Shown piece after piece: positions 11,641 to 22,383 of a stretch of DNA of 64,000 nucleotides; the stretch's first letter is position 1; each line of letters starts with the position of its first letter. The notes beneath the pieces were generated by a model. That model had not been told where the DNA came from. It saw only the letters and a list, made by a program, of their open reading frames with translations, and made no database searches. Origin of the DNA: Nepenthes gracilis (lineage: Eukaryota; Streptophyta; Magnoliopsida; Caryophyllales; Nepenthaceae); the NCBI GenBank assembly GCA_033239525.1, contig BSYO01000004.1, positions 9,019,410 to 9,083,409 of the forward strand, written 5' to 3'. The position numbers and the translations under genes were made by a program.

Positions 11641-14600
11641 TTCCATTTTCATGTACTCCAGTTTAAACACGAGTTTAGCAGAAAGTAGATGACAGAAGGC
11701 AGAAAGCACGAATTCAAACCAGAATACAGCTTATCAAACAGTAATTAAAATGGCATGCATTTAATCTAAATTGGAAGGGAAAACTAGCAGTTTTTAAAGC
11801 TAAAACTTTGGAGACGAAAGTATATTTGCAAAGCATGAACTTTAAAAATTGGGGCACACTTGCAAACGAACTAAAAAAGAATGATCCTCCGAAGTATACT
11901 TGCAATATTTTGAAGTTAAAAATAGAGTGTATACTTGCCTGACAGTCGTCCGCCTACTCCTACAGACTTGAAGCTTTCTCTCCTTCTCTACTCCTTACTG
12001 TTCATTCTTGTTGGCACTTATACTTGCTTCTTCGACCGAAGCTGAGTATATATAGAGGAGGGGTTAGGTGGAGTAAGTGGAGGTAAGCTACCTACTTGGT
12101 ACTTCTTCTCAGAGGTTAGGTGAAAATAAGTAGTTTAAGTTACTCACTTTGGTACTTCTTTTCAGACGGTCAACAGGGTGGTTCACTTACTTTATTTAGT
12201 TGGGGTCTAGTTGGGTTCTAACTAATAAGTAAAGATGATCGTTGTCTTTAGTTGCCCTTAATTTATTCTGGCCAACTCTTTGGTCAATGCTCAGAGTCGG
12301 CCATCGTTTTACTTTTTTTATTCAAGATCGGTCAACCTTTTTCAAAGCCGGACAACATTCTAAAAGCCGGTCAACCATACAAATTTTGATCAACATTACA
12401 AATTTCGGTCAACCGTTCCTTGTCATCTATTCCGGACTTCAAGCAGTCCGGCCTCTGTGGCATAAGCTACTCCGGTTTTAAGTAGCATAAGGCCATTCCG
12501 GTATTGAAAGGTATAAGGCCACTCTGGCCTCCGGATTTTATTTTTGACATTTTTACTCTGGATTTTAATCTTCTTCCGGTTTTAAGTCGAAAATAAAAAT
12601 ATACTCTTGGTTTTAATATTTTATTCTGATTTTAATCTCCTTTTTCAATTTCAGGATCTCACAATAATACTCAGGAAGTATTATATTTAAACAAAAGGAG
12701 CCCAACAAATAAGAAAGAAGATTCAATGGATAAAATCCGTTCGAATGACAGGATAAATTCAAATCGCCGATAAAATAAATCCAATACAAATTTAATATCC
12801 AAAATCTAATGGTAGTCTCGTATATCAAATATCCAAATTCAATATAAATATTAAACAGAAAATTATCCTCATCGAGACGTATATATATATAAATAAAATA
12901 GAAGTGATCCAGACCGATTCCAATAGGCAATTAACTAATTTTTAAAGTCCAATCTGAGTCCGTGTCTGAGTCCTATTCCAAATCTAAGGCCCGATCAGCT
13001 TATGATTTGGGGCAAAATTCGATAGTCCAATGATCCAATACAGTGCGTAGAAATCGAAGCAGTATCGCGACAGATATTCTAAAAGTTCGAATCAAAATAT
13101 ATAATCAAAATCATTTGTACGAGACATACCGAAACTCAACTATGGACAAAATCGGCGAATCTCAAATCCAAGTCCAAAAGTCATCCCAATCAATATCTAA
13201 TTCAAATCAATGCAGAAAAATACAAATCATGCATCCAATTTGAGTTCCAGTTATTTGAAGATTTGCTTAAGGAAGGGTTACACATAATCTGGTAACCTTA
13301 GGCAAAATCAAATGCAAATTAGGTTAGCATGTATGACCGTCAATATACTCTGTACCTATGGGTAAGGTCACTTACTATTATTTTTCACCCACGACTTTGG
13401 ATATAATTTTTAAACTTATCAGATATATTAGGACGTTTAAATATATTTTAAGGTCAAATCAAAATAACCAAATGGGAAGGGTCACTACTCCAAACCTTTC
13501 CTGCCGGTGAAAAGAAATTTTCAAATAAATCTCCCCATTGGGAGTTAGCCAAAAATTTAATATCCAAATCTAAATATAGTGACCACAATTCAGCATATGT
13601 ATGTAAAAATGAACGGTCTATACAAGTTTCATGTTCATTTTCATACAAATATATTAATGTAAAAACATATAATATCTTATAAATTTTTCGAGCTTTTAGA
13701 AAAATATTAAATCCTCCAAAATCATAAAATCATATTAGAAACCTCTAAATCATTCAATAAACTATACATACATATTCAGAACAAATAAATTGTGTATATA
13801 AAAAAACATGCATGCTAGTAAAAATTCTAAATAGTATCTAAAATATATCAGATATTAAATTAGACCAAAGAGGGGGTTCACAAATATTTGCCTTGTCTCA
13901 TACTTTGCCGATCTGAAGAAATGATGTCTCGAAGTGTCTGAATCGGCACTCTCTCCTGTTGCGCGTGTCACCCACTGCTTTGCCCCTTTTTTTCTCATCT
14001 ACATAGCTTCCTAGCACTGCTGCTGCTACCGCCTATGTGGCCGTCGCTGGCCTGCCACCGCCATGCACGGCCAACACTGGCCTTTTTGGCATCACCCCGT
14101 CGGCGTCTTCGCCATAGTTTTGCCGCCACTCTCTCCTGTTGGCATGTTCTTTCTCCACCTGATCTGTCTCTCTCTCTCTCCCTCGCGAGCTCGCTGCCAA
14201 GCGCCACTGCCGCTCCACCCATGGCCGCCGCCGCCTACCAGCCACAATCTCCACCGCACGGTGCCGCCAATGTCTCCAACGGCTGCTATCGACGTCCGCA
14301 ACGACCTCCTCACAGAGTGCCGTCAACACCGACTACCACTGTGCCACCCATGAGCCGCCATCGACTCACTGCACCTTGCCATCACAGTCGCTGGCCACCT
14401 CTCTCCTTCCTCCTCTCACGGCTTCCGTCTACCCTCTTCTCATCGCGCAAACCCTCCCTTGCTTCTCTCTCTCCCTGATCCCCAATCCTTATCTCAATCT
14501 TTTGATTTTTATTTTTTTGGTTTTTAATAATATATATATTATTTTTATATTTTTATATTTTAAAATCCAAATCGATATTCGGACGATAGAACGAGTGTAC

Positions 14601-14734
14601 CTTGGACGCTAAACCGATTGATTTAAATATCCATCCAAATTTTATAATATTTAATTAATTTTTATAATGCCTAAATTAGTCAAAAATAATAATTAATATT
14701 AAATTAATCTAAATGAAAATCCAGGATATTATAT

Positions 14735-15400
14735 GTTTGCAGGATTTCTTCCTTTGAAAGTACTCTAACACTCAAGTAAGTAACCTTCTACAATGAACAA
14801 AAAGGGGCGCATGCTTAGAGGTGCGCAAAAATTTACTGAGTGTGAGTGAGAGTGTATGAATGCAAGAGTATGAGAGTTGATGAGCATTTGGTGGGAGGCC
14901 TGACTCCCGATAATGCACCGCGATAGGTGGCTCACTATGGTAGCCCATGAAAGGCTGTGAAGGATTAGTGTTGTGTGTAAGTCTGAGAGCAGGAACTCAA
15001 AGAGTGTTTGTCTCAATGCCAAGGCTCAGATTAAGGATTTAGGATTCGATCCTTTCTCCTATACAAGAAGATGAAATTTATAGGTTTCAGACAGTGAGGT
15101 TTTGAGCATGAGAATCCTTTCTGTAGGAATTCATCGGCCGTTGACCACTGATGGTGATCGGTGGTGTCAGCTGTCGCCTTGTGATGGTGAGGAGACCGTC
15201 GTGTATCGTTGGCCTTGCTTGGCTTGCTCTTTGCGCGAAGATTGGCTGGTCAGTTATAGGAAGCGGCGGGAGTCGTGACTGGCAGAGTTGACATTCCTCT
15301 CATTGGTTTGTCCTTGCTGCCTCGTATTTGTCACCTGCAATTGTATTAATGAGTTATAAGAAGCATTGATTAGCTGTGGGCGTTGAGCTACCATAAAGGC
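14735..15400 (-). repeat. First LTR of Tat complex, right piece
   Basis: It continues the LTR from 3178 and aligns with 17975-18544 and with 20695-21195. It breaks off after AAAGGC at 15400, where the complete LTR copy goes on for about 95 more bases to ...TGTACCCAACA. Confidence 0.83.
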
Positions 15401-15673
15401 GATTTATTTTTTGTTGTCTGTTATGTTGGAATGATTAATCATTCCTTTTAAATGTGTGCCCTGGAAGCCTTGCCACCGTCGGTCCAAATCTATTAAATAC
15501 TAGTGTGACAGTCGGGATTTTGGGCAGGTGGTTGAGGCGATAGCAAACCACAGCCTGGTAGGGGCCATGATTGATTACAATTTGGAACTCACGGTGCTTC
15601 TGCTGAATGGACGCGTGGCCAGGCCATCAGGCGAAATGCCGATTAAGTTTCTTACGCAAGGGCACCCTGCTGC

Positions 15674-15681
15674 CTATTTAA
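15674..15681 (+). promoter_or_regulatory. TATA-like box of antisense gene (copy 1)
   Basis: TGCCTATTTAAGTGGTGC here matches TGCCTATTTAAACGGTGC at 37313. It lies about 80 bases before the start codon at 15757. Conservation between two diverged elements in otherwise drifting non-coding DNA is the reason for calling it a promoter. There is no transcript evidence in the sequence. Confidence 0.5.
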
Positions 15682-15756
15682 GTGGTGCTTTTGATGGATT
15701 CCATTCTTTGCGCTTCCTTGCACTAAGAATCTTTGATATTTCCCTGAGAGAAAAAG

Positions 15757-17340
15757 ATGGTGAAGAAGAGTTCTCTTTCCTCCTCCCGTGTCTCTCGAAT
15801 AGTTCTCCATGGGGCCAGCAATACCGGGTCCGTTTTGACGGCGAGTGCCATTGCTACAATGATGGTGGACTACGGGATTCCCAAGGATATGGCTTATTGT
15901 GATCCCGGATAAACTGGCAAGGCCAACACCCCTCCAGAGGGTTTCATCTTTGTCTACGACCACCATTTAAAGGAGGGCTCCGCTACCCCATGCCATGCAA
16001 CTTATACGCACTTGTCAAGGCATTGGGTGTTCCTATTGCGAGGCTTCACCCCAATGTCGTCGCTAGTTGGTCTCTTTGTGTATCTTTGCCCATCTTCATT
16101 CTTGCGTGTTCAATGCAAACGTTACGAAGGTAATCTTCCACTTCACGAAATCAAAGGATTAGATCTTGATATCTCTCAGAACCGACTTCCACTTTTGGGG
16201 AACCAACCCAAACTTGGTGAAGAACTAAAAGAATCATTTCTTCTTATTGCAGGAACCCTCGGATTTGGAGCTCTCCCTAGAATGGGGTCCAATCCTAAGA
16301 TTCTTCCATGGGGACGTGGCCGTTAAGGAGGTAAATGGGGCGCGAAGGAAGTTGGTTGCTGCCATTAAATTGGAGATGAAGTCGTTTTCCATCCAGGGCT
16401 ATTATTTGACTTCCCATGCTTTTCCCACTACCAAGTGGGGTCCTGAGTCTGTTTGGGCCATTGCTGGCCTCGAGAAGAAGAAATCTAAGGCCATTACGCT
16501 CCGGGAGCCATCGGGGAAAATGCCGAGGAGAGCTTGTCACTACTGGAGACGTCTTTAGGTGAAGAGGTGGAAGCCCCATTGAAGAGGGTGAGGGAGGCCG
16601 GAGGCACTTCCACTCGGAGGTCATAGAGGCTAGTTGCCGGGCTAACCGCACGCGCCATGAGTCCCATTCCAGGGCAGGCGCTGGATATTGAGCCACTGGA
16701 GGAAGTGGTTGAGCACTCGCCGATCCCTGCCATGGCGCTGGCTGAGTATGGCATTCTCTTGGTAGAACTTCATTCCGGAGGAGGGTCTCCCGCGGGTCCC
16801 TTCGTTGGCTTGGAGCCGTAGGAGGCAGCTATTGAAGGCATGATGATCGTGGAGATCGACGCACCAAGTCCTGAGGAGGCTAAGGGGACTGGCAATTTGG
16901 AGCCTGTGCCAAGTCCGATAGGGACTCTAGAGCCTTTTGGATCGCCTGTTAGGCGGCTTTCGGAGGCGTGTGTCCAGGAGAGTGCTGAGAAAGTTGAAGC
17001 CGGATAGGTTGCCAGTTTGTCTCGTGCTGCCTTGATCCGAGAGACTGTTGCGGTGGGGATGGTTTAGGAGTCGGATTCTCCAAGCATTCCCCCATCACTC
17101 GTGGCTTCATACGTTCCCAGATCCACTAAGGTCGCGACCGAGCACATAGAGCCCTTGAGCTTGCTAGTGTCAGGAGGTGGAGTTTGTCTCTCGGATGCGT
17201 CCCTCCATTGGGTATGATCGTTCTGAATTGAGTGTTCCATCGTTGACTTGAATTTTGAGGGTTTCTGATCTCTTGTTTTTCCTTGTAGGTCCCTGGGGAA
17301 TCCAACTCTTTCGATGCTGTGATTGCTTAACTGTGCGAAT
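15757..17340 (+). pseudogene. Antisense Transposase_28-like gene, copy 1 (broken)
   Basis: The start is the ATG at 15757 (MVKKSSLSSSRVSR), matching 19234 and, less closely, 37374. The N-terminal ~150 residues contain the block G(F/Y)I-VY-HHLK-G followed by RLHPN, which resembles the Pfam 'putative gypsy type transposon' family (Transposase_28). An in-frame stop near 15908 (after CDPG) and a frame shift follow, so no intact product is possible. An acidic low-complexity middle part follows (16500-17200). A small intron (17212-17288: GTATGA...TTGTAG) sits where the 37374-39463 copy has one. The gene runs opposite to the gag-pol direction of the element. Confidence 0.72.
17212..17288 (+). other. 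Conserved intron of antisense gene (copy 1)
   Basis: A 77-base GT...AG interval with a pyrimidine-rich 3' part (TCTTGTTTTTCCTTGTAG). The flanks GGATGCGTCCCTCCATTG and GTCCCTGGGG line up with the exon edges of the 38875-38962 intron in the other element. Confidence 0.6.
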
Positions 17341-17379
17341 ACTTTCACCATGTCAAAAAGAAGTCCGAGCAAGAGATAG

Positions 17380-17700
17380 CCCAGTGTGTAGGAGTTGAAG
17401 GAGAATGGGGAGGAGAACGGAGAAGAGGGAGGAGAATGGGCGTAAGAAGGCGCACGTCTAAGGCGGGAGGTTGAGTAGTTGAGGGGATTGGCCACCACTC
17501 TTCCGAGTGTCTCCGATGATGTCTTTCATCTGGGAACACAGGGTCTCTATAGCTCTCACCTGAGAAACTTCTTGAGGAGGCGTGCCCATCAGATTCATAG
17601 GGACAACATTGCTTATGTATAGATTTTTTCCTTTTTTGTCGATTGACACCGCCTTGTATATGCATAGTGAATGGAAGGCAGCTATCTTTCTCACCTTTTG
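17380..17700 (-). pseudogene. Gag N-terminal scrap of Tat complex
   Basis: This minus-strand segment lies directly downstream of the primer site and middle LTR, where gag begins. It has a short frame (17458-17694) with ...QMKDIIGDTRKSGGQSPQ. It corresponds in position to the gag start of the 33868-46974 element near 45850-46050. The rest of gag, protease, RT, RNase H and integrase is missing between this scrap and the antisense gene. Confidence 0.55.
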
Positions 17701-17797
17701 TGCCTCTGAGTGTACGATATAATTTTTAAAATTGTAGCTTTTATTTTAACGGCTAAGTTTGTAAAGCTCTTGAAATCGTAACTTTTTGTTGCATTTT

Positions 17798-17812
17798 CAC
17801 AGACGATGTCAA
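17798..17812 (-). promoter_or_regulatory. Primer-binding-like site of Tat complex
   Basis: Next to the middle LTR the minus strand reads TTGACATCGTCTGTGAAAA. The matching site in the better preserved element is TTGGCGCTGTCTATGAAAA, the TTGGCGCC-type leader seen at this place in Tat/Athila elements. Confidence 0.6.
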
Positions 17813-18544
17813 TGTTGCATACCGGGTCCTTGGTTATCATACGGATTAGGGAGCCTCTAGATTCCTCATCCCCCGGAGGGGATTACGAGCGGGTCCGATC
17901 TTCGTTGCTATTAACTTAGAACCTGTATAACACAAACTAACAAATAAGAGTTCAAAGGTCAGTGAGATTTCTACCACTGAAAGCACTCCAATACTCAAGT
18001 CAATAACTTCTCGTAATAAACAAAAATGGGTGCATGCTTGGAGGTGCGTGGAAATATGTTGAGAATACGGTGGGAGTGTATGAATGTAAGAGTGTGAGAG
18101 TTAATGAGAGTTTGGTGGGAGGCCTGGCTCCGAGAAATGTACCGCGATAGGTGGCTCACTTTGGTAGCTCATGAAAGGCTGTGAAGGATTAGTGTTGGGT
18201 ATAAGTTTAAGAGTAGGAACTCGAGGAGTGTTTGTCTCAATGCCCATGCTCAGATTAAGGATTTGAGATTCAATCCCTTCTCCTATAGAATGAGAAAGAA
18301 TTTATAGGCTCCAAGCAGTGGAGCTTTGGGCACGAGAATTCTTTCTGCAGGAATTCGTCGGCCATTGACCGCTGATGGCGGTCAGTGGTGTCAACTGTCG
18401 CCTTGTGGCGGTGAGGACATTGTCGTGCATCGTTGGCCACGCTTGGCCTGCTCTTTGCATGAAGATTGGCTTTGCGTAACTACAACTGTATTAATGAGTT
18501 GTAGGAAACGTTGAGTGGCTGTGGGCGCTGGGCTGCCACGAAGG
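17813..18544 (-). repeat. Middle LTR of Tat complex
   Basis: It starts TGTTGCATACCGGGTCC, is 732 bp and unsplit, and breaks off at the same place as the first LTR. It serves as the reference that shows the nested insertion in the first copy and its target duplication. Confidence 0.83.
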
Positions 18545-18969
18545 TAGTTTATTTTTTGTTGTCTGTTATGCTGGAATGATTAATTTTTCTTCAAATGTTG
18601 GTTTGTCCCTACTACCTCGTTTGTCTATCGAGAGCAATCCACTATCGTATTAATGAGTTTGTTTGGAAATGTTGTAGTGCTTGGACGGCGTTGACCTAGC
18701 CATCAAGCGAAGGTAGTTTATTTTTTTAAGTGGTGCTTTTGTTCCATTCTTTGCACTTCCTTGAATGATTAATTTTTTTCCCTTTTGAATGTGTGTCATG
18801 GAAGCCTTATTCCGGTAATAGAATAGGATTTAATATCTATGTTAAATACTTGCCTAATAGCCGGGATTTTGATGAATAAGATGAGAATAGTGATAATAAT
18901 AATAAAATATAATAATAATAATTACAAAATATAATAATAATTATTATAAAATTTAATAATAATAGTAAA

Positions 18970-19049
<80 letters not shown>

Positions 19050-19210
19050 TAATAATAACACTTGCAATAATTATTATTATAAAATATAATAATTATTATA
19101 AAATGTAATAATTTAAGTGGTAGATATTTCCATTTGTGGGAATTCCATTCTTTTCGCTATTTATTCCTTTTGCATTGGAGAATATCTATTCCCTTAATAA
19201 TTCTAACAAC
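18545..19210. repeat. Rearranged promoter/leader of interior 2 with (TAA)n microsatellite
   Basis: 18545-18600 and 18760-18870 both match the single leader at 15401-15520 of interior 1. Between them lies a second partial copy of the LTR tail (18598-18720). 18890-19110 is an expanded TAA/AATAAT microsatellite, the longest such tract in the window. The CTATTTAA box of the sister copy has decayed here to ATTTTTTTAAGTGGTGC. Confidence 0.7.
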
Positions 19211-19233
19211 CGAACATGGCTTGAGAGAAAAAG

Positions 19234-20682
19234 ATGGTGAAGAAGAGTTCTCCCTCCTCCTCCCAAGTCTCTCGAACAGTTTACCATGGGGTTAATAATA
19301 CTAGGTCCATTCTGACGGCGAGTGCCATCGCCGCATTGATGATAGACTATGGGATTCTCAGGAATATGGCCTACTGTGCTCCTGGCATAGCTGGCAGGGC
19401 CAATGCCCCTCTAAAGGGTTTCATCTCTGTCTACGAGCACCGTCTAAAGGGAGGGCTCTGCTACCCAATGCCATATAACTTGTACGCACTTGTCGAGCCA
19501 TTGAGTGTTCCTATCATGAGGCTTCATCCTAATGTCGTTCGCTACTTGGTCTCTTTGTGTATCTTTGCCCATCTCCTTTCTTGCGTGCTCGATGCGAACG
19601 CTGCGAAGGTAATCTTCCGCTTCACGGAATCAAAGGATTGGATCTCAATATCTGCCCGAACCAGCTTCCACTTTCGGGGAATCGACCTAGACCTAGTGAA
19701 GAATTGGAAAAATCACTTCTTCATGCAAGAACCCTTGATTTGAAACTCTCCTGAGGGTGGGGTCCAAACCCGAGGTTCTTTTGTGGGGACATGGCTGTCG
19801 AGCAGGTCAATGGGGCGACGAAGCTGGTTGCTGCCATTAACTCAGAGATGAAGACGTTTTCCATCTAGGGCTATTATTTGACTTTCCATGCTTTTTGCCA
19901 CCGCCAAGTGGGATCCTGAGTCTGGTTGGACCGTCGCTGGCCCTAAGAAGAAGTCTAGGGCCATTGCGCTCCAGCAACCATCGGGGGAAAATGCCGAGGA
20001 GAGTTGCTCACTGTTAGAGACATCTTCGGATGAAGAGGTGGAAGGCCCACTGAAGAGGCTGAGGGCGGCCGGAGGGACTTTCACCCGGAGGTCACAGAGG
20101 CTGGCTGTGGGGCTAGCCGCACGGGCCATGAGTCCCATTCCAGGGCAGGCATTGGATATTGAACCACTGGAGGAAGTGGCTGAGCACTTGCCGATCCCTG
20201 CAACGGCGCTGGCTGAGTATGGCGTTCCTATAGTGGAACTTCATTCCAGAGGAGGGTCTCCCGTGGGTCCATTCGTTGACCTGGAGCCGCAGGTGGCAGC
20301 TGTCAGGGCGTGACGATCGTGGAAATTGACGCCCCATGTCCTAAGAAGGTTGAGGGGACTGTCACTTTGGAGCCTGTGCCAGGTCCATCGGGGACTCCAA
20401 AGCCTTCTAGATCACTTGCTAGGCCTCTTTCGGAGGCGTGTGTCCAGGAGTGTTGAGAAAGTCAAAGCCAGATGGGTTGCCAGTTCGTCTGGTGTTGCCT
20501 TGATCCGAGAGACTATTGCAGTGGGGATGGTTCAGGAGTTAGAGCCCCCAAGAATTCCCTCATCACCCATGGCTCCAAACGTTCCCAGCTCCGCTGAGGT
20601 CGTGGCCGAGCACATAGAGCTCCCGAGCTTGCTAGCGTCAGGAGGTGGAGTTTGTCACTCGGATGCGTCCCTCCCTCAAGTA
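19234..20682 (+). pseudogene. Antisense Transposase_28-like gene, copy 2 (best-preserved N-terminus)
   Basis: The start is the ATG at 19234. The first 169 codons are open (MVKKSSPSSSQVSR...). They contain MVDYGI-type (MIDYGIL), GFISVYEHRLKGGLCYP and RLHPN blocks, then FRFTESKDW and WKNHFF, the layout of the Transposase_28 'putative gypsy type transposon' family. After a stop at 19741 the frame reopens at 19888-20313 with an acidic Ser/Glu-rich tract (CSLLETSSDEEVEG) and a Pro/Glu/Val-rich region, as in the other copies. The 3' exon with the coiled coil is missing: the sequence jumps at about 20690 from the intron donor (CTCAAGTATGATC) into LTR sequence. Gag-pol direction is opposite. Confidence 0.75.
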
Positions 20683-20690
20683 TGATCTCC

Positions 20691-21281
20691 TGGCTCTCAA
20701 GAATGTACCGCAATAGGTGGCTCACTTTGGTAGCCCGTGAAATGTTTTGAAGGATTAGTGTTGGGAGTAAGTCTGATAGTAGGAACTCAATGAGTGTTTG
20801 TCTTAATGCCCAGGCTTAGATTAAGGATTTGGGATTCAATCCCTTCTCTTGTAAAAGGAGGAGAATTTATAGCCTCCAAGTAGTGGAGCTTTGGGTGTGA
20901 GAATCATTTCTGTAGGGATTCATCGGCTATTGACCGCCGATGGCGGTCAGTGGTGTCAATTATCGCCTTGTGATGGTGAGAAAATCGTCGTGCATCGTTG
21001 GTCATGCTTGGCTTGCTCTTTGCACGAGATTGGTTGGCCCGCTATAATGAGTGGCGCGAGTCGGGGCTGATAGAATTGACTTTCTCCTCATTGCTTTGTC
21101 TCTACTACCTCACGTTTATCGTTTGCAATTGTATTAATGAGTTGCAAGAAGCGCTAATTGGCTGTGGGTGTTGGGTTGCAACGAAGGCTGTTTTGAGTTC
21201 TAAGCCATGTTATTTGTTTCGGCCGTTGCTACCTGGATTGGGTCTTACGATTCTTGGGCCTCACCCATATTGTACCCAACA
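20691..21281 (-). repeat. Third LTR of Tat complex (truncated, keeps the true outer end)
   Basis: It joins the LTR in mid-sequence (GAATGTACCGCAATAGGTGG equals 18132 onward) and runs to the real border TGTACCCAACA. It therefore shows the 95-base tail that the other two LTRs have lost. The ATTAT duplication follows. Confidence 0.82.
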
Positions 21282-21373
21282 ATTATAATTAGTTAACGGC
21301 TATAATTTCTATTAATCTATTATAGATATAACCCACCATCATAAGTTGTTGATTAATTATTTGATTAACTACA

Positions 21374-21489
21374 TACGTCATTTATTGACGATCAATTATT
21401 TGGCCACTGATCTCATTAAAATTTCATATGTATACGTCATTTATTGACGATCAATTATTTGGCCACTGATCTCATTAAATTTTCATATA
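21374..21489. repeat. 59-bp tandem duplication with internal palindrome
   Basis: Two nearly identical copies start TACGTCATTTATTGACGATC at 21374 and 21433. Each includes the inverted pair CGTCA...TGACG around ATTTAT, and each ends ...CACTGATCTCATTAAA. The near identity suggests a recent event. Confidence 0.9.
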
Positions 21490-22383
21490 TATATATTCAT
21501 GAAGCATCACCAATATTAGAAATAAATTTAGTACAAAAAATAAATCAACACAAAAATGGTAATAGAGAAAATTTTCAATAATCAAATAACTCTTGAGTAA
21601 AACTCTTAGACATCTCAAATTGTTTAAAGTAAATTTTCTAATAAAAAGCAACTTACAAATATATGATATAAATATGATAATCCTTAACCGATTTAACCCT
21701 GACAAGTGATATTCATCAAAGAATTCATAGAATTTGTTTTTTCATAATAGATTTAGATATTTTTTGATCATTTCATAGACTTTATTTTATTGTCTCAAAA
21801 TTTCTAATGCTATTGAAATTCTAATAATATGCAAGCCATAATAAAATTTTGAAGTTTCATAAATTGTTACAAATATTTAATAATGGTAGAATAATTCTGG
21901 GATAAAGAAACAAAAATTTTAAATTACATAAAACAATTTTTTTTTCTTTTTTTCCGTTATTTTTTTTTTATTTTTATTTTTTGATATTGGCCAAAATGAT
22001 AGTTAAGATATGAGAAATTGATTTTTGATTGGCTTGTTGGCAAGATATGATTTCTTGCTTTTTGCCAGAAGTACTGTTTTTTGAGAGCTTGGTATGCCGG
22101 CCCCTTTTCATGGACATTGTTTTTGCATATTTTAATAATTTGATACAGCTTAATACTTACTGAAAAATCCATAAAAAAAACATGGATTTTATATTTAACA
22201 AACTAAAGAAGTGTCCGAAATGTCTCAAGCAAATGTAATATTTCAAATTATTTCAAATCCTTTGTTATAAATAGATTATTAATTATCTAGTAAATCATGT
22301 TGGCTAACAGTGGAGTTTAGATAAAAGAAAATTAACTTAGAATAAAAAGTCACCAATATTGAATTTCCGATCTAGGTGCTTAA

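Larger units (their letters stand above)
10194..12663 (-). mobile_element. Solo LTR inserted in the nested gypsy LTR
   Basis: It is 2470 bp, starts TGTGACGGAACGG and ends GATCTCACA, with a perfect 5-bp duplication ATAAT at 10189-10193 and 12664-12668. Comparison with the uninterrupted LTR at about 3630 confirms a clean insertion. No interior or second LTR is present, so it is a solo LTR left by recombination. On the minus strand it starts TGTGAGATCCTG, a common gypsy LTR start, so minus orientation is likely. It contains two tandem-repeat arrays. Confidence 0.88.
3179..14733 (-). mobile_element. Nested degenerate Ty3/gypsy element with ~2.5-kb LTRs
   Basis: Two LTRs begin TGTCACGAA (plus-strand reading) at 3179 and 9752 and end GATATTACA/GATATTATA at 5753 and 14733. 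The left LTR is 2575 bp. The right one is about 2507 bp once its own insertion is removed. The flanking duplication is GGTTG (3174-3178) and GTTTG (14735-14739), one mismatch, and it lies inside the LTR of the Tat complex. Orientation is minus: beside the right LTR the minus strand reads GTGGTATCATTGAG, close to the TGGTATCAGAGC initiator-Met tRNA primer site, and the minus strand has a purine-rich tract (AGGGACGAAAGAA) just before the left LTR. The 4-kb interior is full of stops, with RT fragments the only clear coding remains. The exact lineage is not resolved. Confidence 0.88.
9752..14733 (-). repeat. 5' LTR of nested gypsy element, split by a solo LTR
   Basis: It pairs with 3179-5753 over its whole length: the left part 9752-10193, and the right part from the ATAAT duplication at 12664 to 14733. 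It has the same internal GC/CT-rich block (13940-14480). The stretch 10194-12663 has no counterpart in the other LTR and is a later insertion. Confidence 0.87.
3033..21281 (-). mobile_element. Tat-lineage Ty3/gypsy complex: three LTRs, two truncated interiors, gag-pol almost all deleted
   Basis: The borders are TG...CA (TGTGTCCCGAG at 3033, ...TGTACCCAACA ending at 21281), flanked by the duplication ATTAT at 3028-3032 and 21282-21286, so the whole complex behaves as one insertion. The order on the plus strand is LTR (3033-3178 plus 14735-15400), interior 1 (15401-17812), LTR (17813-18544), interior 2 (18545-20690), 5'-truncated LTR (20691-21281). The element reads on the minus strand: a primer-binding-like TTGACATCGTCTGTG follows the middle LTR, matching TTGGCGCTGTCTATG at the same place in the 33868-46974 element. 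Both interiors keep the plus-strand antisense gene. Interior 1 keeps only a scrap of gag and interior 2 keeps none. The first two LTRs break off at the same point (after AAGG, 15400 and 18544), so the truncated unit was itself duplicated. Without the nested 3179-14733 element it is about 6.7 kb. Confidence 0.85.

Noticed and set aside
16295..17498. Minus-strand ORFs (133, 86 and 144 codons)
   Set aside because: Shadows of the antisense gene on the plus strand, apart from the gag scrap listed at 17380-17700.
18837..19067. 76-codon minus-strand ORF of Ile and Tyr
   Set aside because: Translation of the (TAA)n microsatellite.
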